Origin: Mucilaginibacter celer
GTDB lineage: Bacteria; Bacteroidota; Bacteroidia; Sphingobacteriales; Sphingobacteriaceae
Length of the DNA stretch: 64,000 bases
Reading direction: 5' to 3'
NCBI RefSeq assembly: GCF_003576455.2
Contig: NZ_CP032869.1
Location: 1,674,001 to 1,738,000 of the forward strand
Numbering within the stretch: the first letter of the stretch is position 1; each line of letters starts with the position of its first letter. Positions 26,701 to 35,538 of this stretch are shown here, one piece after another. A model generated the notes under the pieces. It was given only the letters and a program-made list of their open reading frames with translations. It made no database searches and was not told the origin of the DNA. Position numbers and translations under genes: made by a program.

Positions 26701-29304
26701 ATGAAGTTTTACAAAACCGCGCTCGCGGCATTGTTAGGTTTTTGCAGCATAAATGCGTTGGCTCAAAACGCAGATCAGCCTGTACCGAAATATGATCAGC
26801 ACAAAGTTTTTAACCCCATGTTTTATCCCGAGCGTGGCGGCGAATACCGTTTAGCCAATGGCGCCCCCGGCCCAAAATACTGGCAAAACCGGGCCGATTA
26901 TAAACTGGATGTTACACTTGATACCGCAAAACATAGGATAGAGGGTACTACATTAATTACTTATACCAATAATAGCCCGGATGCACTGGGCTTTTTATGG
27001 CTGCAGGTTGATCAGAACATTTATAAGGAAGATTCGCGGTCGGAAGCCACAAGCAACGTGTCGGGTGGGCGTTTTGCCAATAAATCGTACACCAAAGGGG
27101 CCGAAATAAAATCGGTTTATGTGATTAACAAAGGGAAACAGTTAAAGGCCGATTACCTGGTTACCGATACCCGCATGCAAATCAGGCTTAAAGATTCGCT
27201 GAAGGCAGGCGGCAATAAACTGCAGATAAAAATTGAATATGCTTTTGATGTGCCCGAATATGGTACCGACAGGATGGGCCGCATGCCAACAAAAAATGGC
27301 TGGATTTATGAAATTGCCCAATGGTACCCCCGCATGGAAGTTTATGATGATGTAAGCGGCTGGAATACCATCCCATACCTTGGCGCAAGCGAGTTTTATC
27401 TCGAGTACGGCAACTTTGATTATACCGTTACAGCGCCGGCCAGTTTAGTTGTAGCAGGTTCGGGCGAGTTGCTTAACCCTAATGAGGTGTTATCAACTAC
27501 CAGCATAAACCGTTTGGCCGAAGCGCGTAAAAGCGATAAAACCGTTACCATCAAAGATTCGACAGATATTTTAAAGAACAACGATTACCCTAAAAAGCCT
27601 ATGCTAACCTGGCATTTTCTATGCAAAAACGCCCGCGATGTGGCCTGGGCTGCATCAAAAGCTTTTATATGGGACGCGGCGCGAATTAATTTACCGAGCG
27701 GTAAAAAAGCCCTGGCTCAATCGGTTTACCCGATTGAAGCTAAAGGGAACGATTCGTACGGCCGATCTACCGAGTATGTAAAAGCAGCTATCGAGTTGTA
27801 TAGCGAAAAATGGTTTGAATACACTTACCCGGTAGCAACCAATGTGGCCGGTACAGTGGGAGGGATGGAGTATCCCGGGATTGTATTTTGCGGATCGAAT
27901 AACCAGAATGGCGGTTTATGGGAGGTTACCAACCACGAGTTTGGCCATAATTGGTTCCCGATGATCGTTGGTTCGAATGAACGTAAATATGCCTGGATGG
28001 ATGAGGGTTTCAATACTTTTATCAATAACGTTGATACCAAAGTGTTTAATAAAGGCGAGTACTACGAAAAGCCAGACCAGCAAAAAGGAGCACCCGTGAT
28101 GTTTGGTGCCAATGCCGAGGCGATCATGAACACGCCCGATGTGTTGCAGGAAGATTATTTGGGCTATGCTGCCTACGAGAAGCCGGCATTAGGCTTAACC
28201 ATTTTGCGCGAACAGATACTGGGCGAAGACCGTTTTGATTACGCCTTTAAAACTTATATTAAACGCTGGGCCTTTAAACACCCCACGCCATGGGATTTTT
28301 TCCATACCATGGATAATGCGGCCGGCGAAGATTTAAGCTGGTTTTGGAACGAGTGGTTTTTCACTACCTGGAAACTTGACCAGGGTATAAAGGATATTAC
28401 CTATCCGGATAACGATGCCTCTAAAGGAGCTTTTATCACCATCGAAAATCTTGAAGAGCTGGCATTGCCTGTTACAGTCACCATAAAAGAAGAAAATGGT
28501 AAACAAGGCACGGTAAAACTACCGGCCGAGATCTGGCAGCGGGGCGATACCTGGACATTCCCTTATAAATCGACTTCGAAAATTGCCTATGTTACTATTG
28601 ACCCGGATCATCTGCTGCCTGATATCAATCCCGAAAATAACTCGTACAGCGGTTTGAGTATTCCACAGGGAACAACTGCAGGCACAGTGATCAAAGCATA
28701 TCTTGAAGCCATTGGTGGTGCCGATAAGCTGAAGAATATACATGATCTGCAAACTTCGGCCTCGGGCACCATACAGGGCTCGGAAGTGCAGATCATTACC
28801 CGTTATAAAATGCCTGATAAGTTTTTCCAGGAGGCCTCTGTACCATCCTACAATAACCTTGTTGTAGCACATTTATCAGTAAACGGCGATAGTATTAAGG
28901 TTAAGCAAATAAACAAGGATGTACAACTTGACGAAAACGGCAAAAAACTATTAAGATTAAAAAGCCGGCCATTCCCTGAGCTTGATTATGAAAAGATAAG
29001 CCAGAACATGGTACTACAACCTGTGCTGCGTGTTGTAAACGGCGAACTTGCTTACGAGGTTGATGTAACTATTGGTGCCGATATGCATATCCGTAATTAC
29101 TACAGCCAAAAAACGGGCCTCAAACTAAAACAAACTATCGACGGCGGAACTGATGCTTCTGTTGAATATGGAAACTACGAGGGGATAAACGGTGGTGTTA
29201 AAATTCCGTTCACTATAAAAACTACGCTGGTAGGGCAACCTATCGAATTTAAGGTGAAGGAGACGGCGGTAAATTCGAATCCGGCAAACGAATCGTTTAA
29301 ATAG
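26701..29304 (+). CDS. Exported M1-family metallopeptidase (aminopeptidase-like)
   Basis: An 867-residue protein with signal peptide (cleaved near INALAQ). The M1 zinc site is complete: HEFGH at residues 412-416 and the third ligand Glu435 in WMDEGF, 18 residues on. The usual exopeptidase motif GxMEN appears as VGGMEYPG, as in Bacteroidota M1 relatives that differ from classical aminopeptidase N. After about residue 650 comes an extra beta-rich domain ([19 protein letters not shown]...) resembling outer-membrane lipoprotein-sorting folds. It acts in the periplasm or at the surface. The gene has its own promoter and a terminator downstream. Confidence 0.93.
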   Translation: MKFYKTALAALLGFCSINALAQNADQPVPKYDQHKVFNPMFYPERGGEYRLANGAPGPKYWQNRADYKLDVTLDTAKHRIEGTTLITYTNNSPDALGFLWLQVDQNIYKEDSRSEATSNVSGGRFANKSYTKGAEIKSVYVINKGKQLKADYLVTDTRMQIRLKDSLKAGGNKLQIKIEYAFDVPEYGTDRMGRMPTKNGWIYEIAQWYPRMEVYDDVSGWNTIPYLGASEFYLEYGNFDYTVTAPASLVVAGSGELLNPNEVLSTTSINRLAEARKSDKTVTIKDSTDILKNNDYPKKPMLTWHFLCKNARDVAWAASKAFIWDAARINLPSGKKALAQSVYPIEAKGNDSYGRSTEYVKAAIELYSEKWFEYTYPVATNVAGTVGGMEYPGIVFCGSNNQNGGLWEVTNHEFGHNWFPMIVGSNERKYAWMDEGFNTFINNVDTKVFNKGEYYEKPDQQKGAPVMFGANAEAIMNTPDVLQEDYLGYAAYEKPALGLTILREQILGEDRFDYAFKTYIKRWAFKHPTPWDFFHTMDNAAGEDLSWFWNEWFFTTWKLDQGIKDITYPDNDASKGAFITIENLEELALPVTVTIKEENGKQGTVKLPAEIWQRGDTWTFPYKSTSKIAYVTIDPDHLLPDINPENNSYSGLSIPQGTTAGTVIKAYLEAIGGADKLKNIHDLQTSASGTIQGSEVQIITRYKMPDKFFQEASVPSYNNLVVAHLSVNGDSIKVKQINKDVQLDENGKKLLRLKSRPFPELDYEKISQNMVLQPVLRVVNGELAYEVDVTIGADMHIRNYYSQKTGLKLKQTIDGGTDASVEYGNYEGINGGVKIPFTIKTTLVGQPIEFKVKETAVNSNPANESFK

Positions 29305-29323
29305 GCGATTTGGCGACCTAATT

Positions 29324-29359
29324 AAAAAGTGATAGCGGGTTTGGCGGCTGTCACTTTTT
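29324..29359 (+). terminator. Intrinsic terminator of the M1 gene
   Basis: AAAAAGTGATAGC pairs with GCTGTCACTTTTT (one G-T pair), ending in a T run, 20 bases after the stop. Confidence 0.8.
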
Positions 29360-29386
29360 ATAAGATATTCGCATTTTATATATTGA

Positions 29387-30388
29387 ATGATGCCTAATCC
29401 TGCTTACAAAAAACAATTCTTTTTGATGATCGTGATACTGTGGCTTAGCAAAAGTGCTAATGCCCAGGTAGAAGTGGATACGATTATTTCTTATATGAAA
29501 TATGACAGAACCTCAGCGGCTGCGTTTCAGGCTATCCCGGTTAAAGATACAGCCGGCGCCGATTTTATACGAATGATAACGGTGCCCGATTCAAATATAA
29601 ATTCAAGTTTATACCAGGTTTACGATTATTATTTGAATGGTACCTTAAAGTTTAGAGGTGGTTCAACAACCAGTTCATTTCAAATTCAATTAGACGGCGC
29701 TTTTGTTGAGTTTTATCCCGATGGTCATAAAAAGCGAATGGCTGCTTATAAATATGGCAGGTTAAACGGGAGAATAGTTGAATATTATCCGGATGGTAAA
29801 GTCTATTTAACGGGGAGTTACGACATAGACGGTTTAAAGGTGGATAGTTGTAATGATTTAGCCGGAAAATCAACTGTTGAAAAAGGATTGGGTAAACAAA
29901 CGTTGTATAATGATAATTTTAAGATTATTGGAGGCGGCGCATTATTAAACGGAAGAAGAGATGGTGTATGGAAATCGGTACTGAATGATTCTGTTGCCTA
30001 TGAAATAACATATGCTAAGGGCAAACTTGTTTCCGGGATAGGATATGATACTAAAACCGGCGCAAAATATCCGTTTTCACAAATTCAAACATTGCCCGAT
30101 TTTAAAGGCGGACTTGAAGCTTTTGCAAAATATATAGAAAAACAGCTTCACTATCCGAGTGCTGCCAAACAAAACAATATCCAGGGAAGAGTGATACTTG
30201 AATTTGTTGTAGATAAAAACGGCTCGGTAAGGGATATAAAAGTGGTAAGAGGCATTGGATACGGATGCGATGAAGCAGCCGTACAGGTACTTAGAGAATG
30301 CCCCCGATGGACTCCTGGTACCTACTATGGCTTACCTGTTAATATAAGGTACTCTGTACCGGTAAATTTTTCCTTTAACCGCCGTTAA
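29387..30388 (+). CDS. Exported protein with MORN-type repeats and TonB C-terminal domain
   Basis: A 333-residue protein with a signal peptide ending SANAQ. The middle has MORN/YwqK-like repeats (GAFVEFYPDGHKKRMAAYKYG, NGRIVEYYPDGKVYLTGSYD). The last 85 residues are a TonB C-terminal domain (YPSAAKQNNIQGRVILEFVV, then RYSVPVNFSF). There is no N-terminal membrane anchor with a Pro-rich spacer, so it is not a classical TonB that drives uptake; it is probably a periplasmic protein of unknown role, a class common in Bacteroidota. Two ATGs in tandem (29387, 29390) could start it. Confidence 0.85.
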   Translation: MMPNPAYKKQFFLMIVILWLSKSANAQVEVDTIISYMKYDRTSAAAFQAIPVKDTAGADFIRMITVPDSNINSSLYQVYDYYLNGTLKFRGGSTTSSFQIQLDGAFVEFYPDGHKKRMAAYKYGRLNGRIVEYYPDGKVYLTGSYDIDGLKVDSCNDLAGKSTVEKGLGKQTLYNDNFKIIGGGALLNGRRDGVWKSVLNDSVAYEITYAKGKLVSGIGYDTKTGAKYPFSQIQTLPDFKGGLEAFAKYIEKQLHYPSAAKQNNIQGRVILEFVVDKNGSVRDIKVVRGIGYGCDEAAVQVLRECPRWTPGTYYGLPVNIRYSVPVNFSFNRR

Positions 30389-30391
30389 TAG

Positions 30392-31891
30392 TTAGTTTAA
30401 TCCTAAAACCTTACTTGTCCTCTCGCGGGTGGCCTCGCTCAAAGCCTCGTTGTTAGCTAACGATTCACCATACGATGGTATCATCTGCTTCAGTTTTTGC
30501 TGCCAGGTATCGGTTTTAATGTGGTTTTTAAAGCAACGTTCAATTAACTGGATCATAATAGGTACCGATGTTGATGCGCCCGGAGATGCACCTAATAATG
30601 CCGAAATACTTCCATCGGCGCTGTTTACCACCTCGGTACCAAATTCAAGCACGCCGGTATGTTTTGGGTCTTTTTTAATTACCTGTACGCGTTGTCCGGC
30701 TATGTCCAGATCCCAGTCTTCGGCTTTGGCATTAGGCATGTAATCTTTTAAAGCATTCAGCCTGTCGGCAGGCGATTGCATTACCTGCTGAATGAGGTAT
30801 TTGGTTAAAGGCCAGTTATCGCGTCCTACGGCCAGTAAGGGCAGTATATTGTTCAGTTTTATTGATGTAAAAAGGTCAAGCAGGGAGCCTTTTTTCAAAA
30901 AGCGGGTCGAGAAACCTGCATAAGGCCCAAAAAGGAGCGCGCGTTTGCCATCAATCATCCTGGTATCCAGGTGCGGCACCGACATTGGCGGCGAGCCTAC
31001 CGAGGCTTTACCATACACCTTAGCTTCGTGTTGTTTAACAATTTCGGGCTTATTGCATACCAGCCATTGGCCGCTTACCGGAAAACCGCCAAAACCTTTA
31101 CTTTCGGCAATGCCCGATTTTTGCAGCAAATGCAATGCACCGCCGCCTGCGCCAACAAATACAAATTTGGCGTTCAGGGTTCTTTTGGTTCCGGTCGATT
31201 TATCTTTTACCGTTACTTTCCAGCCGCCATCAGCATTGCGTTTTAAATTCTTAACATCATGATTAAGATTTACCGTTACGCCCGGTTTTTTGTTCATTTC
31301 GCCAATAAGCGCACTGGTAAGGCTGCCAAAGTTTACATCCGTGCCGAGATCCATAAAAGTAGCTGATACCTTTTCGGCGGGGTCGCGACCTTCCATCACC
31401 AACGGAATCCATTTTTTGATCTGTTCCTGGTTGTCCGAATATTCCATCCCTTTAAACAGGTGATGTTTTACCAGTGCTTCCTGCCGTTTCCTGAGATACT
31501 CAACATTTGCTTCGCCCCAAACAAAGCTCATGTGAGGAACCTTGCGGATAAAACTTTGCGGATCGCCCAAACTACCTTGCTCCACAAGGTATGCCCAAAA
31601 CTCTTTGCTGGTTTCAAACTGTTCGGCAATTTTTATGGCTTTTTTTATTTCGATGCTTCCATCCGGTAATTGCGGCGTATAATTTAACTCGCAAAAGGCA
31701 GAGTGACCTGTGCCGGCATTATTCATCGGGGCCGAACTTTCGGCTGCAATAACATCCAGTCGTTCAAAAAGTTCAATCGTCAAATCGGGCTGAAGCTCTT
31801 TGAGCATTACACCAAGGGTGGCGCTCATAATACCTGCGCCGATTAAAACCACGTCGATTGTTGAATTTGAAGCTGTACTGTTGTTAGTCAT
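30392..31891 (-). CDS. mqo: Malate:quinone oxidoreductase
   Basis: A 499-residue FAD enzyme oxidising malate to oxaloacetate and passing electrons to quinone at the membrane, a TCA-cycle step. Family marks: FAD-binding VLIGAGIMSATLGVMLKELQP, ERLDVIAAESSAPMNNAGTGH, FVFVGAGGGALHLLQKSGI and the C-terminal GASPGASTSVPIM. Length is normal. It converges on the TonB-domain gene (3 bases between stops) with no space for a separate terminator. Confidence 0.97.
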   Translation of the reverse strand: MTNNSTASNSTIDVVLIGAGIMSATLGVMLKELQPDLTIELFERLDVIAAESSAPMNNAGTGHSAFCELNYTPQLPDGSIEIKKAIKIAEQFETSKEFWAYLVEQGSLGDPQSFIRKVPHMSFVWGEANVEYLRKRQEALVKHHLFKGMEYSDNQEQIKKWIPLVMEGRDPAEKVSATFMDLGTDVNFGSLTSALIGEMNKKPGVTVNLNHDVKNLKRNADGGWKVTVKDKSTGTKRTLNAKFVFVGAGGGALHLLQKSGIAESKGFGGFPVSGQWLVCNKPEIVKQHEAKVYGKASVGSPPMSVPHLDTRMIDGKRALLFGPYAGFSTRFLKKGSLLDLFTSIKLNNILPLLAVGRDNWPLTKYLIQQVMQSPADRLNALKDYMPNAKAEDWDLDIAGQRVQVIKKDPKHTGVLEFGTEVVNSADGSISALLGASPGASTSVPIMIQLIERCFKNHIKTDTWQQKLKQMIPSYGESLANNEALSEATRERTSKVLGLN

Positions 31892-32198
31892 CTTTGTAAA
31901 ATGTCCGCACAGGCAAATGCCGGCGGTATTATTTGTTACAGGTATATAACCCTGATTTTGAAAAATTGTTATGTGGTTTAAAGCCTGCCCTTAGCTAAGA
32001 GACGAGGTGAAATTAAATCAGGCAATTTTAAGAAATTTTTATAGAATAACTGTCCTTTACCTGTCCTATAAATGCAATAAATAATGTGTTTAAATTGTTT
32101 AAAGCTATTTTTTAAGCAAAGCAAAAAATGTATCAAAAAGCACTGCCACACAAAATGCTTTAAATATTGTATATACCTAATAACCAAATTATAGATCT
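31892..32198. other. Divergent intergenic region between mqo and a lipoprotein gene
   Basis: A 307-bp AT-rich gap carrying the 5' regions of both genes. I see no gene, no clear -7/-33 pair and no strong inverted repeat in it. Confidence 0.5.
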
Positions 32199-32732
32199 AT
32201 GAAAGCGTTTAAGCCCTACATCGCCGCCTTTATTTTATTGTGTGCAGTAACGGCCTGTAAACAACCAAAACCACAACCCATATCAAACGATGTTTCAAAA
32301 ACCGCGGTTGCTGTGGCTGGTAAAACAGATAGCGTGATCAATAATCCGGGAAAAAAATACGGCAATGCAACAGTGGCCGAACCCTGTGTAAAATGCCTTT
32401 TGCAAGTAATACAGGATAGCAAAAGTTATAAAGAGAACACGGTAAATATAGCCGCCGCAAACATAAATTATACCATTAACTGGGTTAAAGCCTCAGCTCC
32501 CGCCCTATCGGCCGATTCAAGCCGTAGTGCCAACGGGATTAGGATTGATGTAAAAAAGGATGAAGATGGTGAGGATACCCGGCTATGTTCATACCTGTAC
32601 AATAATACCAGCGGCACCATGTACCTGCTTAACGGCGAAAATAAATACGAACATGAAATATCGGGGATAACACCAGCTATCCTGAAAAAAATTCGTAACG
32701 CCTGCTATTGGGGTGTAGCGTCGGCTAAGTAG
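32199..32732 (+). CDS. Small lipoprotein of unknown function
   Basis: A 177-residue protein with a short signal peptide and lipobox CAVTAC, so it is membrane-anchored. The mature part has two Cys near EPCVKCLLQ and one in DTRLCSYLY and another near RNACYWG; their even number suggests disulfides. No recognised domain. It is followed by a heptad repeat and a strong terminator. Confidence 0.7.
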   Translation: MKAFKPYIAAFILLCAVTACKQPKPQPISNDVSKTAVAVAGKTDSVINNPGKKYGNATVAEPCVKCLLQVIQDSKSYKENTVNIAAANINYTINWVKASAPALSADSSRSANGIRIDVKKDEDGEDTRLCSYLYNNTSGTMYLLNGENKYEHEISGITPAILKKIRNACYWGVASAK

Positions 32733-32804
32733 CTTCCAGTTTCCAATTTGCAGTAGGCAGTTTGTAGTTGGCAGGAAAACAGTAGCAGTTGGCAATGGCA
32801 CAGT
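32733..32804 (+). repeat. 7-bp-periodic repeat abutting the lipoprotein stop codon
   Basis: From the stop codon on, units such as GCAGTAG GCAGTTT GTAGTTG GCAGGAA AACAGTA GCAGTTG GCAATGG CACAGTA. It is the complement partner of the repeat at 32855-32885, with the terminator between them. Confidence 0.75.
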
Positions 32805-32809
32805 AACAG

Positions 32810-32839
32810 AAAAAGCGATGAGATGATCATCGCTTTTTT
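32810..32839. terminator. Bidirectional intrinsic terminator
   Basis: AAAAAGCGATGA, a 5-base loop, and TCATCGCTTTTT form a perfect 12-bp stem between the convergent lipoprotein and speA genes. Confidence 0.88.
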
Positions 32840-32854
32840 AGTTTATTATCTACA

Positions 32855-32885
32855 GCGCAAACTGCAAACTAAAAACTGCCAACTG
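32855..32885 (-). repeat. 7-bp-periodic repeat after speA
   Basis: In the speA sense, one base after the TAA: CAGTTGG CAGTTTT TAGTTTG CAGTTTG CG. It has the same unit type as the repeat after the cupin gene. Confidence 0.75.
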
Positions 32886-32886
32886 A

Positions 32887-34281
32887 TTAAGTAGTATACC
32901 CCAGTATTTTCAATACCTGTTTACTATTCTGCTCTTCGCCAAACACCTCGAAGTTGAAAGTCTCGTCGCGGTTACGGCGGATGATTACGTGTTTAGGCGA
33001 TGGCAGCAGGCAGTGGTGAATACCTCCGTAGCCGCTCAGTACTTCCTGGTAAGCGCCGGTGTTAAAGAAGCCCAGGTACTGTACTTTACGGGTTTTAGGC
33101 ATAAACACGCTGTTCATGTGTGCTTCCTGGTTATAGTAGTCCTGCCCGTCGCAGGTAATACCGCCAAGGTTTACGCGCTCATATTCCGAATCCCAGTTGT
33201 TAACAGGTAGCAGGATGTATTTTTGATTCAGGGCCCAAACATCGGGCAGGTTGGTAATGAACGAGCCATCCAGCATCAGCCAGCGTTCGCGATCATTTTG
33301 TTGTTTACGGCCTAATACTTTGTACAGGATGCCCGATGCTTCGGCAACGGTGTATTTACCAAACTCGGTAATAATATCCGGTTCCATGGTATCGTTTTCG
33401 GCACAGATCTCTTTGATACGGCTCACAATTTCGTTAATCATGTACTCGTAATCAAAATCAAAAACCAGCGAGTCTTTAAAAGGCATACCGCCACCGATAT
33501 CCAGCGTATCCAGATGTGGATTCACTTTTTTGAATTTACAGTAAAGCGTTACGTATTTTTCAAGCTCGTTCCAGTAATATGGAGTATCCGAAATACCCGA
33601 GTTAATGAAGAAATGCAGCAGCTTAACCTGGAAGTTAGGATTATCCTCAATTTTATTGTGGTAAAAATCAATCACATCCTCCATACGCACACCTAAACGT
33701 GAGGTATAAAATTGCGAATCGGGCTGCTCTTCTGCCGCTATCCGGATGCCGAGGTTGCATGGGGTGTCCATCTCAATCTCGTCATCATAAAGGTTAAACT
33801 CTTCCTTATTGTCCAGCACCGGGATAATGTTTTTAAAACCATCGTGCAGCATATCAATGATATATTGCTTGTACTGGAAAGTTTTAAAACCATTGCATAT
33901 TACGGTGATGTCTTTGGTAACGGCACCTTTTTTTTCCAAAGCATCAATCATCGGCATATCAAATGCTGATGATGTTTCGAGGTGGATCTCATTTTTAAGC
34001 GCCTCTTCAACAATATGCCTGAAGTGCGAGCTCTTGGTGCAATAACAGTACTTATAAGTACCTCGGTAGTTGTTTTTGATGATGGCCTGCTGAAACAAAA
34101 GCTTGGCCTGCTGGATCTTTTTCGAAATTAAAGGCAAATAAGTGAAGCGTAGGGGGGTGCCGTACGTTTCAATCATCTCCATTAAATTCAGATCCTGAAA
34201 ATATAGTTCATCTTCGATGATCTCAAAACCATCCTGGGGGAAACCAACACTTAAGTCAAGAAATTCCTGGTAACTCTGCAT
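32887..34281 (-). CDS. speA: Arginine decarboxylase, fold-III PLP enzyme (short Bacteroidota form)
   Basis: A 464-residue PLP-dependent decarboxylase, alanine-racemase fold. The PLP lysine is Lys83 in YCTKSSHF, the glycine loop is LDIGGGMPF, EFGKYTVAEASG matches the family, and the cysteine-containing motif ITCDGQDYY is near the C-terminus. It would make agmatine from arginine for polyamine synthesis. It is shorter than the 630-660-residue enterobacterial SpeA, as usual in this phylum. It lies next to the ctlX-like and arcA-like genes, all minus strand, pointing to an arginine-related group. Ornithine or diaminopimelate-type substrates are less likely. Confidence 0.85.
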   Translation of the reverse strand: MQSYQEFLDLSVGFPQDGFEIIEDELYFQDLNLMEMIETYGTPLRFTYLPLISKKIQQAKLLFQQAIIKNNYRGTYKYCYCTKSSHFRHIVEEALKNEIHLETSSAFDMPMIDALEKKGAVTKDITVICNGFKTFQYKQYIIDMLHDGFKNIIPVLDNKEEFNLYDDEIEMDTPCNLGIRIAAEEQPDSQFYTSRLGVRMEDVIDFYHNKIEDNPNFQVKLLHFFINSGISDTPYYWNELEKYVTLYCKFKKVNPHLDTLDIGGGMPFKDSLVFDFDYEYMINEIVSRIKEICAENDTMEPDIITEFGKYTVAEASGILYKVLGRKQQNDRERWLMLDGSFITNLPDVWALNQKYILLPVNNWDSEYERVNLGGITCDGQDYYNQEAHMNSVFMPKTRKVQYLGFFNTGAYQEVLSGYGGIHHCLLPSPKHVIIRRNRDETFNFEVFGEEQNSKQVLKILGYTT

Positions 34282-34496
34282 CCGTAAAAAATTTGGGGCA
34301 AAAATGTAATTTTTAAACGGAATTTCCGGCTATTTGTTAGTATTAAATTTATCGGTAAAATGTAATGTTTTTGATGGGTTTGATGTTGTAGGTTCCCGAA
34401 CTCCGTTTAGTATTCCTGTTCTTGTGTTAAGTATTTGATTGTTAGATTTTTATGGAGGTGTATTTTCTTGTTAAGTTATTGTTAATTAATCAATAA

Positions 34497-35411
34497 TCAG
34501 GCAGGTAAATGCACTTCGGCCATCATACACCTCGCGCTTCCGCCTCCGTTGGTTTCAATGGTATTGATATCTGCATAAACCAATTTGCCAAATTGCTCAA
34601 GTTTTAGGCGCTGTGCATCATTTAATGCATTAAAGGCATTGGCCGACATCACCACCAGTATTTCGCCGGCTTTGTTTTTCACTTCAAGCATATTGCCTGC
34701 AAAGTTGCTCATCTGTTCAAATGATATTTCGATGATCTCTTTACCGGATGATTTAAGGCTATCAATAACTGTTAATCTCTCGTGCGGATTGGGGACGCTA
34801 TCCAGGCAAATCACTGCAAAGCCACTACCCACGCACATCAATACATTGGTATGGTAAATGGCCTGGCCTTTTTCATCGGCGGCATCAAAACTTACAGCGG
34901 TATAACCGGCCTGTTCACAAAAAAGTTGCAGCACTTCCTTATCAGTACGGGGCGAGAGGCAGGCGTAGGCTATTTTATTATCACGATCAAGCACCATGCT
35001 TCCGGTCCCTTCCAGAAATTTATGTTCGGCTTCAAAACGGCTCAGATCAATTACATGAGCTACTTTAAATTTGTCTTCCAAATCAGTAATAATATCCTCG
35101 CGGCGCTCCAAACGGCGGTTTTCGGCCTGCATTGGGTACAGAAATACGTTGCCATCTGCATGAAAGGAAACCCAATTGTTCGGAAATATCGAATCAGGCG
35201 TATAAGGCTCCGTTGTATCCTCAATAACGGTTACATCCACGCCATTGTGCCTTAAAATATTAACCATTCCGTTAAACTCTTTTAAAGCTTTTTCCTGCAC
35301 CCCGTTTTTATCCGCATTGCGGTTTTGAAAAGCGTTGCTCCCGGCAGTCTCTTCGTTAAACCCGAAGTTTACCGGGCTTATCATTAGTATGTGTGATGTT
35401 GATTGGCTCAT
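34497..35411 (-). CDS. ctlX: Citrulline hydrolase/amidinotransferase-family protein (CtlX type)
   Basis: A 304-residue member of the amidinotransferase/guanidine-modifying superfamily, from the ATG at 35411 (an in-frame ATG at 35423 adds four residues). The family layout is complete: PVNFGFNEETAGSNAFQ, PYTPDSIFPNNWVSFH, a His in YHTNVLMCVG and the nucleophile Cys295 in GGGSARCMM. CtlX enzymes hydrolyse citrulline to ornithine; close relatives act on arginine derivatives. The neighbours (arginine deiminase, arginine decarboxylase) support a role in arginine/citrulline breakdown. Confidence 0.8.
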   Translation of the reverse strand: MSQSTSHILMISPVNFGFNEETAGSNAFQNRNADKNGVQEKALKEFNGMVNILRHNGVDVTVIEDTTEPYTPDSIFPNNWVSFHADGNVFLYPMQAENRRLERREDIITDLEDKFKVAHVIDLSRFEAEHKFLEGTGSMVLDRDNKIAYACLSPRTDKEVLQLFCEQAGYTAVSFDAADEKGQAIYHTNVLMCVGSGFAVICLDSVPNPHERLTVIDSLKSSGKEIIEISFEQMSNFAGNMLEVKNKAGEILVVMSANAFNALNDAQRLKLEQFGKLVYADINTIETNGGGSARCMMAEVHLPA

Positions 35412-35427
35412 GTTTTTGGTCATTATG

Positions 35428-35535
35428 TCTGAACGGGGATTTGGGGGGATTTATTTGATTTATAAGATTTTGCTTGGACAATCTGAAAAATAAATCCAGT
35501 TAATCCCCAAAAATCCCCCCAAATCCCGGTTCAGA
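35428..35535. repeat. TCTGAAC-ended palindrome with 9-bp periodicity
   Basis: Inverted 25-base arms at 35428-35452 and 35511-35535 (TCTGAAC[G/C]GGGATTTGGGG..., one mismatch) enclose GATTT units about 9 bases apart. It fills the gap between two same-strand arginine genes. The end sequence is shared with the elements at 9040 and 58689. Confidence 0.8.
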
Positions 35536-35538
35536 TAT

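Noticed and set aside
28519..28872. 117-codon minus-strand open frame
   Set aside because: Shadow of the M1 peptidase gene; no start context or family features.
34782..35255. 157-codon plus-strand open frame
   Set aside because: Antisense of the well-supported ctlX-like gene in the mirrored codon frame.
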